Shown: piece after piece, positions 30,854-39,039 of the stretch
How positions within the stretch are numbered: position 1 is the first letter of the stretch
How the letters are laid out: each line of letters opens with the position of its first letter
Source of the DNA: Oscillospiraceae bacterium
GTDB taxonomy: Bacteria; Bacillota; Clostridia; Oscillospirales; Oscillospiraceae
Direction of reading: 5' to 3'
Assembly (NCBI GenBank): GCA_910575695.1
Contig: CAJTGJ010000033.1
Coordinates: 1 to 40,021 of the forward strand
DNA length: 40,021 bases
Notes under the pieces: model-generated
Databases searched by the model: none
Told to the model about the DNA's origin: nothing
The model's input: only the letters and a program-made list of their open reading frames with translations
Program-made: the position numbers and the translations under genes

Positions 30854-31567
30854 ATGATAAAATTTGCGATCTGCGACGATGAACCCATGATGGCCCGGGA
30901 GCTTGCCGGCCATCTTGCGGACTATATGAGAGAAAATTTAATCACCGCTTACGACCTCAGCAGTTTTCCTGATGGCCGCGCCCTGCTGGATGCGGTTGAT
31001 CGCTTTGATGTGATTTTTCTGGACATCCAGATGGAACAGCCGGACGGCATGGAGACGGCCAAGCTGCTGCGCCGGCGGGGAGACCACAGCCTGCTGGTAT
31101 TTGTGACGGTGCTGAAGGAGCTGGTATTTGACGCTTTTCAGGTGGAGGCATACGACTATCTGCTCAAGCCCCTGGACAGCGCCCGCTTCAAACAGACGAT
31201 GGACCGGGTGCTCCGCGCCCTGGAACAGAGGACGTCTGAGAACATCGTAATCCAGCGGGGAACCGGCTGCGAGGTGGTCCTCCTGTCGGACATTGTGTAC
31301 TGCGAGGTGTTGGGCCGGAAAATCTACCTCCATAAAAGTGACGGGACAGTGAGCGACTACTATGACAAGCTGGAGGATCTGGAGCGGCGGGTGGACGGGC
31401 GCTTTTTCAAGTGCCACCGGAGCTATCTGGTCAATCTGGACTATGTGCGCGGGTGCCAGGACGGGCAGGTCCTGCTGTTCCAAGGGGAGCGTATCCCCGC
31501 CTCCCGGCTGCGGGAGCGGGAACTGACCCAGGCTCTTTTGCGCTATATGAAAGAGAGGAGTATCTGA
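30854..31567 (+). CDS. LytTR-family response regulator
   Basis: A 237-residue regulator. The receiver domain has the acid pair in ICDDEP (about 8-9), the phospho-Asp in VIFLDIQMEQPDG (about 55), and the Lys in YLLKPLD. Residues 130-235 are a LytTR DNA-binding domain (VVLLSDIVYCEVLGRKIYLH, then FFKCHRSYLVNLDYV). The ATG at 30854 is used, since GGTGG sits close upstream. LytTR regulators pair with GHKL kinases and often control peptide- or bacteriocin-related genes. The kinase gene follows after 1 bp. Confidence 0.94.
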   Translation: MIKFAICDDEPMMARELAGHLADYMRENLITAYDLSSFPDGRALLDAVDRFDVIFLDIQMEQPDGMETAKLLRRRGDHSLLVFVTVLKELVFDAFQVEAYDYLLKPLDSARFKQTMDRVLRALEQRTSENIVIQRGTGCEVVLLSDIVYCEVLGRKIYLHKSDGTVSDYYDKLEDLERRVDGRFFKCHRSYLVNLDYVRGCQDGQVLLFQGERIPASRLRERELTQALLRYMKERSI

Positions 31568-31568
31568 T

Positions 31569-32852
31569 ATGGACTATTTCGCTCTGTTTTTGGACAGCTT
31601 CTGCCTCCTTGTGGGACATGGGGTGATGCACATGGTCTTTATCAGGCGCCTCACCAGGAAGAGACTGAAAAAATGGTATTTTGCCGTTTATTTTCTCATC
31701 CTGGGTATGATTCAGCTTATCTCGGACAGGCTCGCCCTTGACGGGACACTCCCCGTTGGCGCAGGCGTGCTGGCGCTCTACGGACTCAGCCGCTATGGGA
31801 TGAGAAATCAGCGGTCCGTGTCCTGGCTGGCCGCCGTGCTGTCCTACTACGTTTCACAGCTCTCCTTCGGGATCATCAACTCGGTGGAGGCGGCGCTCTT
31901 TCCCCGCTTCATCGGCAGTCCGCTGTTTTATCTGCTGTTTTTGGCGGCACAGCTCCTGTTCTTTGTGCTGTGCGCCGGCTGCTATTATGCCGTACTGAAG
32001 CTCCTGGACTGGACGGAGGACAGCCAGACGCCCTACATCGGTCTGCTGCTGTTTCCCGGACTGTTTTTCTTTGCCGCGGAGCTGTATATCCTGGAGACTG
32101 CCTACAGCTTTTTTGCCCCCGTCATTTCTCTGGAGGAGGTAGGAAAGCACAGCGCGCTGCTGCTCCTGCAAGTCATGGGGCTGGCGGCGCTGCTGTGCAC
32201 CCTGTACGCCTACCGCCAGCTCTGCCGGGGCTTTCAGGCCCAGGCGGAGCTGCAATCGCTGGCCCAGGCGGCCCATGAGCAAAAGGTTTATATTGCGGAG
32301 GCCCAGGCGCGCTACGAGCAGACGAAATCGTTCCGCCACGACATCAAAAATCATCTGTCCGTCCTGGACGGCCTGCTTCGGGGCGGGAAGCCGGAGGAGG
32401 GCAGGGAGTACCTGAAAAAACTGGAGGCCGTCTCGGAGTCTCTGTCCTTCCCCTATCAGACTGGCAACCCGGTGGTGGACATTCTATTGGGGGAGAAGCT
32501 GGGGCTGGCGAAGGAGATCGCGGCAGAGGTGTCCCTGGTCCTGCCCAAGCCCTGCGGGATCGACGACTTTGACCTGTGCGTGCTCTTTGCCAACGCCCTG
32601 GACAACGCAATCGCCGCCTGCCGCGCAAACGATGGCGCCAAGGCCATCCGCATCAGCGGAAAGCAGCAGGGAGATTTCTATATGCTGACCTTTGAGAACA
32701 CCTGCTCGGATGGGCCGTTGCCCCCGGCGGGCACCGGGCTTTCTAATATCAAAGCGGTGGCGGAAAAGTACCACGGGGCGCTGCTGACGGAGAAAAATGG
32801 GCGGCAGTATTATCTGAGTGTGTTGCTGAATATTTCGCCCTGTAATTCTTAA
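31569..32852 (+). CDS. GHKL sensor histidine kinase, AgrC-like
   Basis: A 427-residue kinase. Six or seven N-terminal helices (to about residue 225) form the sensor. The phospho-acceptor is His in FRHDIKNHLSVLDG (about 258). The GHKL ATPase domain has the N-box in LFANALDNAIAA and the G2-box in GTGLSNIKAVAEKYHG. The domain order matches AgrC/quorum-sensing kinases. It sits 1 bp from the LytTR regulator and probably senses a peptide. No AgrD-like precursor is identified nearby. It is followed by a small membrane protein gene 17 bp later. Confidence 0.93.
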   Translation: MDYFALFLDSFCLLVGHGVMHMVFIRRLTRKRLKKWYFAVYFLILGMIQLISDRLALDGTLPVGAGVLALYGLSRYGMRNQRSVSWLAAVLSYYVSQLSFGIINSVEAALFPRFIGSPLFYLLFLAAQLLFFVLCAGCYYAVLKLLDWTEDSQTPYIGLLLFPGLFFFAAELYILETAYSFFAPVISLEEVGKHSALLLLQVMGLAALLCTLYAYRQLCRGFQAQAELQSLAQAAHEQKVYIAEAQARYEQTKSFRHDIKNHLSVLDGLLRGGKPEEGREYLKKLEAVSESLSFPYQTGNPVVDILLGEKLGLAKEIAAEVSLVLPKPCGIDDFDLCVLFANALDNAIAACRANDGAKAIRISGKQQGDFYMLTFENTCSDGPLPPAGTGLSNIKAVAEKYHGALLTEKNGRQYYLSVLLNISPCNS

Positions 32853-32869
32853 TTTAAGGGGGATCATTT

Positions 32870-33076
32870 ATGCGTCATGTGTATGTTCGTGGAATGATTA
32901 GCGCAATCTGGCTGATCGTAGTGGCTGCAAGTGGTGTGTCTGGCAAACCAAAGGACGCTGCCCGCTACGCTGTTTTGTGCGTTTTATTTTTGTATTCCAC
33001 ATATACAGCTTGGAAAAAGGCAAAAAAAGACGGTAAGAAGAAGGAAATAGATGATGGAAACGATACTTTATGTTGA
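32870..33076 (+). CDS. Small two-helix membrane protein
   Basis: A 68-residue protein with two hydrophobic segments (ISAIWLIVVAASGVSG and YAVLCVLFLYSTYTAW) and a Lys-rich tail. The ribosome site AAGGGGGAT precedes the ATG. It is likely cotranscribed with the LytTR-kinase pair. It has no recognised family. Its 3' end overlaps the start of the truncated response regulator by 26 bp in another frame. Confidence 0.7.
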   Translation: MRHVYVRGMISAIWLIVVAASGVSGKPKDAARYAVLCVLFLYSTYTAWKKAKKDGKKKEIDDGNDTLC

Positions 33077-33245
33077 GGACGATTTGAGCCTGATTGATGG
33101 TCTGGAATATACACTGGAAACCAACGGATATTCTGTGGACAACGTCCGGACAGTCAGGCGGGCATTGGCATTATTCAATCGCAAATCCTATCATCTGCTC
33201 CTGCCGGATTTTCTCATACTGAACTTATACATAAATATTTTGTGA
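33051..33245 (+). pseudogene. Truncated response-regulator N-terminus
   Basis: ILYVEDDLSLIDGLEYTLE opens an OmpR-type receiver domain, and the homology continues through VRRALALFNRKSYHLLL. The phospho-Asp and the rest are absent: the frame changes to PDFLILNLYINIL and stops. The break near 33200 is also where Tn1549-like sequence begins, so a deletion or insertion junction at the element edge has cut the gene. A sensor kinase partner is not present. Confidence 0.75.
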
Positions 33246-33432
33246 GTGCCCGCAAAACCTTGTGAAACCGCGCATTACACCGCATTTCCTGACAACAGGC
33301 CACCTCAATTACTACGAATTTACTACCAAGGAATGAGTTTTGATACGACAAAACGCGGGGAAATGCGGACATACGGTTTTAAGCCTTGCCCCTGAATAGC
33401 CACCTGAAAATCACATACTGTCCGACTGTATA

Positions 33433-33466
33433 GGCCGTCTTTTCTGCATCGAAAAGGCGGCTTTTT
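33433..33466 (+). terminator. Terminator upstream of parA
   Basis: GCCGTCTTTTC/GAAAAGGCGGC (33434-33444/33451-33461, one G-U pair) with a TGCATC loop is followed by TTTTT. The flanking region (33246-33533) is otherwise non-coding. Confidence 0.75.
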
Positions 33467-33533
33467 CTATGCCCATACATAGCCGACTGTTTCGCCGCAG
33501 GCGGCTAAATCTATGAAAGGAGGGAACCCCAAA

Positions 33534-34283
33534 ATGGCTAAACCGAAAGTAATAAGCATGGCAAATCAAAAGGGCGGTGCAGGTAAAAGCACCACCGTCT
33601 ACAACCTGGGGGCCGGTCTTGCGCTGGAAGGCAAGAAAGTTCTGATGCTGGACGCAGACCCCCAGGGGGATTTGACCAAGATGCTGGGCCAACGCAAGCC
33701 CCACGATCTGCCCCTGATCCTCGCCAATGTCATGAGCGATGTGGTGTCCGGGAAAGAGCCGACCGGCCACCCGGAGATCATGCACCACCATGAGGGCTTT
33801 GACTTCGTGCCGGGGAACCGCAGCCTGTCCGCCGTGGAGGTCAGTCTGGTGAACGTGATGAGCTGGGAAACGGTACTCCGGCAGTATGTGGACAGCGTGA
33901 AGCGGGACTATGCCTATGTTCTGTTGGATTGCCGTCCCTCACTGGGTATGCTGACCATCAACGACCTGTCCGCGTCGGACTATGTTCTTATTCCCGTCCA
34001 GGCGGACCGTCTGGAGGTTGAGGACATGACGGAACTGGTGGGGACGGTGCGGAGTATCCAGCGTCAGAGCAACCCCCGGCTGAAGATCGGCGGCGTGTTC
34101 TTGACGATGGCGAATGAAACCAACTTCCGCAAGGATATTGCCGCCACCGTCAAATCGAATTTTGGGAAACACCTGCCCGTGATGGACGCGGTGATCCCGG
34201 CGACGGTGCGGCTGGCGGAGGGCAGCACGGCAGACAAGAGCATTTTCCAGCATGAACCCAGGGGGCGGGCGGCGGAAGCCTAG
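33534..34283 (+). CDS. ParA/Soj-family ATPase of an integrative element, C-terminally cut
   Basis: A 249-residue P-loop ATPase. The deviant Walker A KGGAGKSTT (about 12-20), DADPQGDLTK (about 41), Walker B-like YVLLDCRPSLG, and the RAAEA ending are those of the Tn1549-type ParA that starts the transfer region. Relatives continue with a Tyr and about 15-20 more residues; here that Tyr codon reads TAG (34281-34283) and later codons drift, so the tail is lost. GGAGGGAAC precedes the ATG. No ParB or transfer genes follow, so this is a stranded fragment of an element. Confidence 0.85.
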   Translation: MAKPKVISMANQKGGAGKSTTVYNLGAGLALEGKKVLMLDADPQGDLTKMLGQRKPHDLPLILANVMSDVVSGKEPTGHPEIMHHHEGFDFVPGNRSLSAVEVSLVNVMSWETVLRQYVDSVKRDYAYVLLDCRPSLGMLTINDLSASDYVLIPVQADRLEVEDMTELVGTVRSIQRQSNPRLKIGGVFLTMANETNFRKDIAATVKSNFGKHLPVMDAVIPATVRLAEGSTADKSIFQHEPRGRAAEA

Positions 34284-34450
34284 AGAGCCCCGAAAAGTTT
34301 GTGTAAAAAAAGGAATAAAAGGCAACCTTTCAGTCAAGGTTTTCGCAAGCTCGGGTAGGGGGTGCCGTTGCAAGGGTCAGGCTTTTTTTGACAAGTGACT
34401 ATCTCTCATAGTCGCATGGCGGCATCCTCCTATGTGCCGCCGGTGGATAT

Positions 34451-34483
34451 AAAAACGGCGGCTTTGAATCATCAAAACCGCCG
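34451..34483 (-). terminator. Terminator of the sigma-ABC operon
   Basis: CGGCGG...CCGCCG (34456-34461/34478-34483), with an inner TTTGA/TCAAA, forms a stem read on the minus strand into UUUUU (A5 at 34451-34455). It lies about 80 bp beyond the last gene of the operon. A second stem, CTGCCCAGC/GCTGGGCAG (34516-34524/34545-34553), lies between. Confidence 0.7.
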
Positions 34484-34562
34484 CTGGAAAGAGCGTTTCG
34501 ACATAAGGAGTCGGCCTGCCCAGCAGCGTTTTTTCTTTTCTGCCGCTGGGCAGACTTGGCTT

Positions 34563-34718
34563 TTATTTAGGAAATCCCAAATAAACCGCAATGAGAACAA
34601 ACACGATTCCGAGTGCGATAAGGATTACAGGCCACCCCTTTTGCTTTCTGCGGGAAATCCCGATTGCAGCAAACAATATCCCCAGCAGCATTGACGCAAT
34701 CATCGCAAAAAATCCCAT
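34563..34718 (-). CDS. 51-residue membrane protein ending the sigma-ABC operon
   Basis: The ATG at 34718 follows AAAGGAG at an ideal distance. The product starts MGFFAMIASMLLGILFAAIG and has two helices (about 4-20 and 30-48) joined by a basic loop ISRRKQKGWP. Its start codon lies 2 bp after the stop of the ABC ATPase, on the same strand, so it is the last gene of the operon. It resembles small accessory subunits in transporter operons but matches no family I can name. Confidence 0.8.
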   Translation of the reverse strand: MGFFAMIASMLLGILFAAIGISRRKQKGWPVILIALGIVFVLIAVYLGFPK

Positions 34719-34719
34719 T

Positions 34720-35391
34720 TTATTTGCTCCTTTCAAGATGGATTACTCTATCATGACGATTGGCTATTTCCAAATCATGAGTTACAGTAATGATGGTGGT
34801 GTTAAACTCTTTGTTCATGTTAAAAAGCAAGGTTACAATTCTTTCTCTGTTCTCCACATCCAGGGATGCCGTAGGTTCATCAGCCAAAATAAGTTGAGGT
34901 TTCATGATGATTCCTCTGGCAAATACAGCTCTGGCCTTTTCTCCGCCGGAACATTCAAGAGGTTTCTTTTTTAGTATGTGCCTGATCTCAATCGCACTAA
35001 CGACAGCATCGAAATCCTCAATCTCCCCAACACCCTTTTTGTCAGGACTGGCATAGAGAAACGGCAGTTTGATGTTATCTTCAACCGTCAAAGAGTTAAT
35101 GAGTGCCGACTCTTGAAGAACAAAGCCAATCCGTTGATTTCGCCATTGCGCCAACTGACTTGTATGTAACTGATCTGTCGGAGAACCGAAAAGCGTATAT
35201 TCACCAACATAATTTCTATCAAGCAATCCAATGATATTGAGCAAAGAACTCTTGCCTGCTCCCGATTCGCCTACAATGGCAATTTTTTCACCGGCGGCGA
35301 CTTCAAGCCTGAAATCATTTAAAATTGAAATCTGCGTCTTTTTACTCTTGTAGATTTTTTCTTTAACGCTCAGATCAATTATCTTCGTCAT
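34720..35391 (-). CDS. ABC transporter ATPase, MacB/LolD type
   Basis: A 223-residue ATPase. Walker A is GESGAGKSSL (about 37-46), the Q-loop is FVLQESALI, the signature is ECSGGEKARA, Walker B is ILADEPTASLD, and the switch His is in TVTHDLEIA. The start at 35391 overlaps the permease stop (ATGA), so translation is coupled. The gene is AT-rich. Its position between the permease and the 51-residue protein suggests a peptide- or lipid-linked export complex controlled by the sigma factor upstream. Confidence 0.93.
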   Translation of the reverse strand: MTKIIDLSVKEKIYKSKKTQISILNDFRLEVAAGEKIAIVGESGAGKSSLLNIIGLLDRNYVGEYTLFGSPTDQLHTSQLAQWRNQRIGFVLQESALINSLTVEDNIKLPFLYASPDKKGVGEIEDFDAVVSAIEIRHILKKKPLECSGGEKARAVFARGIIMKPQLILADEPTASLDVENRERIVTLLFNMNKEFNTTIITVTHDLEIANRHDRVIHLERSK

Positions 35392-36605
35392 TGCAATACC
35401 CCCAAGGAGATTGGAACCTTTTTGATTTTCCACAACATACTTTCGACAACAATTATTCCGATAACAATATCAGAAACGACAACCAGCAACAAAGCCAGCC
35501 AGTCCATTCCGATCAAACCAAACAATCCGTAAGTGGCAAAGGTAGCGTCTTTCCTTAACCAGCACCCGTATCGGTTAAAAGCGGTGAATGTGGCAATCAG
35601 TGCTGCATTAACAAAGGAGAGCATACCAAAGTAACCATAAAAAATTCTTTTCAGCTTTGAGTAACTCAATCCAACCAATAGATTGATGGTAAAGTCTTTC
35701 AGCATTAAGCGAACACTCACCAATGCGTTCCAAACAGAAAGACAAGTTATGACGATCAGCAGAATAAAGGTCGTTATAAATATAATTTTCAGGGAATGAA
35801 GATAGTATTCGTTAAAATAGTCGTAGTTTTCCTTTTGGCTAAAGAAATTGAAGCTTAAACCCAAATTATCTTTGATAACCTCACTCAAATCCGCTATTTC
35901 TTCTTTTGAGGTGTCCAGAAGTATAATATCCATGAGGCCATTAAATTTGATGTCCATGTTCGCATGATTGATAAATTCCTCATTCACTGGAAAGAGGATT
36001 GAGAAATTATAGTATGCCTTAGAGTTGAGGGCATAGAAATTAGAGTGGTAGGCGTTTTGCTCCAACACGCCCTGAACCTTTAGCGTTAAAGGCCGCCCAA
36101 GAGCAGATTCTTCCATTTCTATCGTTGCTCCAACGGGGTATGTTTTGCTTAACCCTTTTCCTATTAAAACAGGGATTTCCCCGTCTGATTGGTAATCAAA
36201 GTCCAAATCTGTCCCTTGTGAAAGCTCAAATTCATTTAATCTGTAATACTGCTCGTTCAGATATCCCAATGATATTTTCATATCATCGCTGTTGGGAACA
36301 GATACGATAAACCCGTCTGTATAAAAAGCATACTTAAAGCTACTGTTCAAATAGTCATATACTGCTTGTGTTCCGCTTTCGCCAACTATGCTCATATCAA
36401 TATGACTGTTCGGGTCTAAGTTGGCGATGTAAACTCCCTCTTGATTTACATATTTTGTTTCCTGATACCCTTGAAATGTTGACAAAATGGAACGGGCGGC
36501 AGTAAAGGTTATGTAATTCGCCATGAGGAGCAACAGCATGATGCCGATACCAAGGATTGCTTTTCTCAAAAATATTTTTGAAACAATAAATTTAAATATT
36601 TTCAT
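35388..36605 (-). CDS. FtsX/MacB-like permease
   Basis: A 405-residue membrane protein. Helix 1 spans about 14-35 (AILGIGIMLLLLMANYITF). Residues about 40-265 are an extracellular domain with no Cys. Helices 2-4 lie near 275-300, 320-345 and 360-390. That order, one helix, outer domain, then three helices, is the MacB/FtsX type VII permease architecture. The outer domain holds PVLIGKGLSKTYPVGATIEM, a MacB-core-like motif. It overlaps the upstream gene's stop by 14 bp and its own stop overlaps the ATPase start. Confidence 0.88.
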   Translation of the reverse strand: MKIFKFIVSKIFLRKAILGIGIMLLLLMANYITFTAARSILSTFQGYQETKYVNQEGVYIANLDPNSHIDMSIVGESGTQAVYDYLNSSFKYAFYTDGFIVSVPNSDDMKISLGYLNEQYYRLNEFELSQGTDLDFDYQSDGEIPVLIGKGLSKTYPVGATIEMEESALGRPLTLKVQGVLEQNAYHSNFYALNSKAYYNFSILFPVNEEFINHANMDIKFNGLMDIILLDTSKEEIADLSEVIKDNLGLSFNFFSQKENYDYFNEYYLHSLKIIFITTFILLIVITCLSVWNALVSVRLMLKDFTINLLVGLSYSKLKRIFYGYFGMLSFVNAALIATFTAFNRYGCWLRKDATFATYGLFGLIGMDWLALLLVVVSDIVIGIIVVESMLWKIKKVPISLGVLQ

Positions 36606-37038
36606 ATTTCCGTACCCGCCTTGCGCTGATTAGTATGTATGTGACAAGAATAGGGATTAAATAAAAATTGCCGGCTGAATTGAACCCAAAATGGAAATTT
36701 ACCAAAGCCGATAGAAGATAAACGAAAATTAGTATCATAAGACAGTCCAGCACATACCGAATGGTGATGCTGAACATAGTGCCGCCTACAAGTATTCTGC
36801 AAAATATTTCTGCCTTTTTTCTCTCCAGCATTTGATAATGGAACACTATCACAATGAAGGTGAACAATGAAACAATCAAGGGCTGGTAATCAATAAAATT
36901 TTTCAAAAATGCCTTTAGAATATAGGCATCCAAATCCAAAGTCTTTGCATAATCCAAAAGCAAATTGAGAGAAAAGCAGAAAATATATGCAATACTTAGC
37001 TCTAACATATCCGTTAGTCTAAACAGAGATTTTTTCAT
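36592..37038 (-). CDS. Four-helix membrane protein of unknown family
   Basis: A 148-residue protein with four hydrophobic segments (about 10-30, 48-66, 77-107 and 115-135). GAGGGATGAGC precedes the ATG at 37038; an ATG at 37044 is also possible. It lies 10 bp after the anti-sigma gene and overlaps the permease start by 14 bp (TATGAAAATATTTAA). It is probably an accessory membrane part of the transporter. I do not recognise a family. Confidence 0.75.
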   Translation of the reverse strand: MKKSLFRLTDMLELSIAYIFCFSLNLLLDYAKTLDLDAYILKAFLKNFIDYQPLIVSLFTFIVIVFHYQMLERKKAEIFCRILVGGTMFSITIRYVLDCLMILIFVYLLSALVNFHFGFNSAGNFYLIPILVTYILISARRVRKYENI

Positions 37039-37048
37039 GCTCATCCCT

Positions 37049-37960
37049 CTATCCCCTCGAAGTGTTCAGCTTTGCTTTATAAAGAGATTTTCCCGTCAGC
37101 ATTGCAAAATAAAGCAGCATAGCAACCAGGATGATAATGCAGAAATCTCGCTGCGATGAATATGTCGTGAAGTTAAAGCCTTTTGTGCAAAGCTGCGCTG
37201 CCATATAGGAAATTGGGAACGGTATAGCCCTGTCAATCCAAGCAACGGCTGTTTGCTTATTTCTTAATAGCAATCGTAAAATTACAAGGACAACAAGGGC
37301 AAGAAAAGCTAACAGGAAATACGGCATCAGGATCAGCCTTGGCAGGGTTACGCCGTTTTCTTCCGTGTTTTGATTTGCCCCATAAATCAGTACATCCTCA
37401 GAGCCATCGTTTTGAGCATAGAAAATCTGAATTTCAGTTTCATGGTCAAAAGGCATCACCATATTTTGTTTTCCGCGATCAGACAGACGTAAGTCCCAAG
37501 TGGTAGTCCAAGCATTTATGCGATAAATTGCCGTTTCTGTTTCATTGTCAAACACTTGATTACAGCTATAACCTGTCACCTCACGATCAAAGGTGATGAT
37601 AACGCCCCCATCAGGGACATCGATCACATTGAGCAGATTATCGGAATAGGGGAAAAATTCAGGTGATGTTAAAATCCCAAAAATAATCGTTACGATGGCA
37701 CAGGCCAAAATTGCCGTGAAACAAATAGTCTGCAAGCGTTTGATAAATAAGTCCCTCTTTACCCTTTTCAACGGCACAATATCAGCATCATGAACAGCAT
37801 CAGGGATGAATTTTGCAGCTTTCTGCATACGCTCAAACTCAGCACGGCACTCCGCGCAATGCTCAAGATGTTCGCTGACAAATTCCCGTGTATCCGTACT
37901 TGCCATATCTTCTGCATAAAGCGGAAGTATGTCTTTGATTAAATTGCATCTATCAATCAT
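37049..37960 (-). CDS. Zinc-finger anti-sigma factor
   Basis: A 303-residue membrane protein. The N-terminal domain is zf-HC2: MIDRCNLIKDILPLYAED, then EHLEHCAECRAEF with the H-x3-C-x2-C zinc site (about 31-38). One helix lies near 90-110 (FTAILACAIVTIIFGIL), followed by an outer domain (about 115-215) and three more helices. Membrane anti-sigma factors hold an ECF sigma factor until an outside signal releases it. The start at 37960 overlaps the sigma stop by 8 bp, an arrangement that couples their levels. Confidence 0.9.
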   Translation of the reverse strand: MIDRCNLIKDILPLYAEDMASTDTREFVSEHLEHCAECRAEFERMQKAAKFIPDAVHDADIVPLKRVKRDLFIKRLQTICFTAILACAIVTIIFGILTSPEFFPYSDNLLNVIDVPDGGVIITFDREVTGYSCNQVFDNETETAIYRINAWTTTWDLRLSDRGKQNMVMPFDHETEIQIFYAQNDGSEDVLIYGANQNTEENGVTLPRLILMPYFLLAFLALVVLVILRLLLRNKQTAVAWIDRAIPFPISYMAAQLCTKGFNFTTYSSQRDFCIIILVAMLLYFAMLTGKSLYKAKLNTSRG

Positions 37961-38453
37961 TATTGCCCTCCATTTGTTCCAGTATTTTGTTTCTCGCCCG
38001 GTGATAGGTGACACAGGCCCAGTTATCTGTTTTTTGAAAAATTTTTGCGATTTGTTTGAAACTCAACTCTCCAAAAACCCGCAGCATAAAAACTTCCTTA
38101 TACGGTTCGGCTAAATTGTGCAGCAGCAGATGTATTCGCATGGCATCACTTCGGTTTATTATCTGTTCCTCAATGGTGTCTATGTTATCTGTAAATTCAA
38201 CATCATCAATATCTACAAGCCCCTGCTGCTTTTTCAAGTGAGAGAAATAACAGTTTTTGGCGATTTGACAAAGCCAGACGCGAATATCTGTATCGCCGTG
38301 AAAAGCATCTATTGAGCGCATTGCTTTGAAGAATGTTTCGCTTGTGATTTCCTCTGCAAGATTTTCATCTTTGGACAGTTTTTTGAGAAAACGAAATACA
38401 TCATTAAAGTACCTTTTATAGATTTCCTCAAATTCATCTTTTGAATCTGCCAC
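37953..38453 (-). CDS. ECF-type RNA polymerase sigma factor
   Basis: A 166-residue sigma factor with region 2 (EEIYKRYFNDVFRFLKKLSKD, then EEITSETFFKAM and WLCQIAKNCYF) and region 4 (EPYKEVFMLRVFGELSFKQIAKIFQKTDNWACVTYHRA, given only to mark the HTH). It lacks regions 1 and 3, the ECF pattern. GTG at 38453 follows GGAGGTGAG. On the minus strand, TGTAAGA with CGAAGTCT about 16 bp later (38485-38515, approximately) could be its own ECF-type promoter. The downstream anti-sigma and ABC genes are its likely regulon. Confidence 0.93.
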   Translation of the reverse strand: MADSKDEFEEIYKRYFNDVFRFLKKLSKDENLAEEITSETFFKAMRSIDAFHGDTDIRVWLCQIAKNCYFSHLKKQQGLVDIDDVEFTDNIDTIEEQIINRSDAMRIHLLLHNLAEPYKEVFMLRVFGELSFKQIAKIFQKTDNWACVTYHRARNKILEQMEGNND

Positions 38454-38636
38454 TTTCTCACCTCCTCCCTTATAAGACTTCGCATTTCAAAAAATCTTAC
38501 AAGGTTTTTGAAATATTTTTGAAAACAGTGTTTTCCACACAGGCTTGTGCAGAGCGGACACCCCTCACGGCACATTTAGATTTTGTCGAAATCAGTATAG
38601 ACTGTCACTTGCCCTATATGCAAGGTGCTATTATTA

Positions 38637-38664
38637 AGAAATGCGGAGATTGCCCCGCATTTCT
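38637..38664 (-). terminator. Hairpin at the end of tnpV
   Basis: AGAAATGCGG/CCGCATTTCT (38637-38646/38655-38664) is a 10-bp stem just beyond the TnpV stop. The U-tract is weak. Bases 38466-38636 hold no gene and contain the sigma-factor leader. Confidence 0.5.
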
Positions 38665-38665
38665 G

Positions 38666-38980
38666 TCATATCATAATCAATTCCGCCATAATGACTTCTT
38701 CCGCCTGGGCCTTGCAGTCATTTATCCGACCCACCCATTTCATCTGATTTTCAGCCTTTAACCGCTCCGTTATGCCCTGCCGCTGGTCGTAATCTTTTAC
38801 CAACTGAAAGAACATTTCCTCTGCCTGAAGGTCAATGTCGGCAAGATATGTGTTCAATTCGCCGTACCTGAATCCGTGTGGCCAGAAGTCAAGAATAAAT
38901 TGCAGTAAATTAGAATAATCAGCACAGCGCACAAAATCGCCGCGCCTGTTTTGTACTATTTGACAGCAAAATGCGTACAA
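38666..38980 (-). pseudogene. tnpV: TnpV transposon-encoded protein, N-terminally truncated
   Basis: A frame of up to 104 residues. The C-terminal 65 match the TnpV family found in Firmicute transposons (LNTYLADIDLQAEEMFFQLV, then GITERLKAENQMKWVGRIND). The family's N-terminal half (the TYHEENGYLIPDL type segment) is missing, and the first 35 residues here do not fit it. The IS30-type element begins about 60 bp upstream, so its arrival or a nearby deletion probably removed the start. Confidence 0.7.
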
Positions 38981-39014
38981 AAACCTAAACGGGCGGTGTT
39001 CTCTCGCTCGTTTA
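38979..39014 (-). terminator. Terminator of the IS30-type transposase
   Basis: TAAACGGGCG/CGCTCGTTTA (38986-38995/39005-39014, one wobble pair) is read on the minus strand into GGUUUUUG. It also lies where an IS30-type element's inverted repeat is expected. Confidence 0.6.
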
Positions 39015-39039
39015 GAACATTTGTATTAAGTTCCGCTGG

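Noticed and set aside
34395..34694. Plus-strand frame of about 100 codons after parA
   Set aside because: It spans two terminator-like hairpins and overlaps the convincing 51-residue gene on the other strand.
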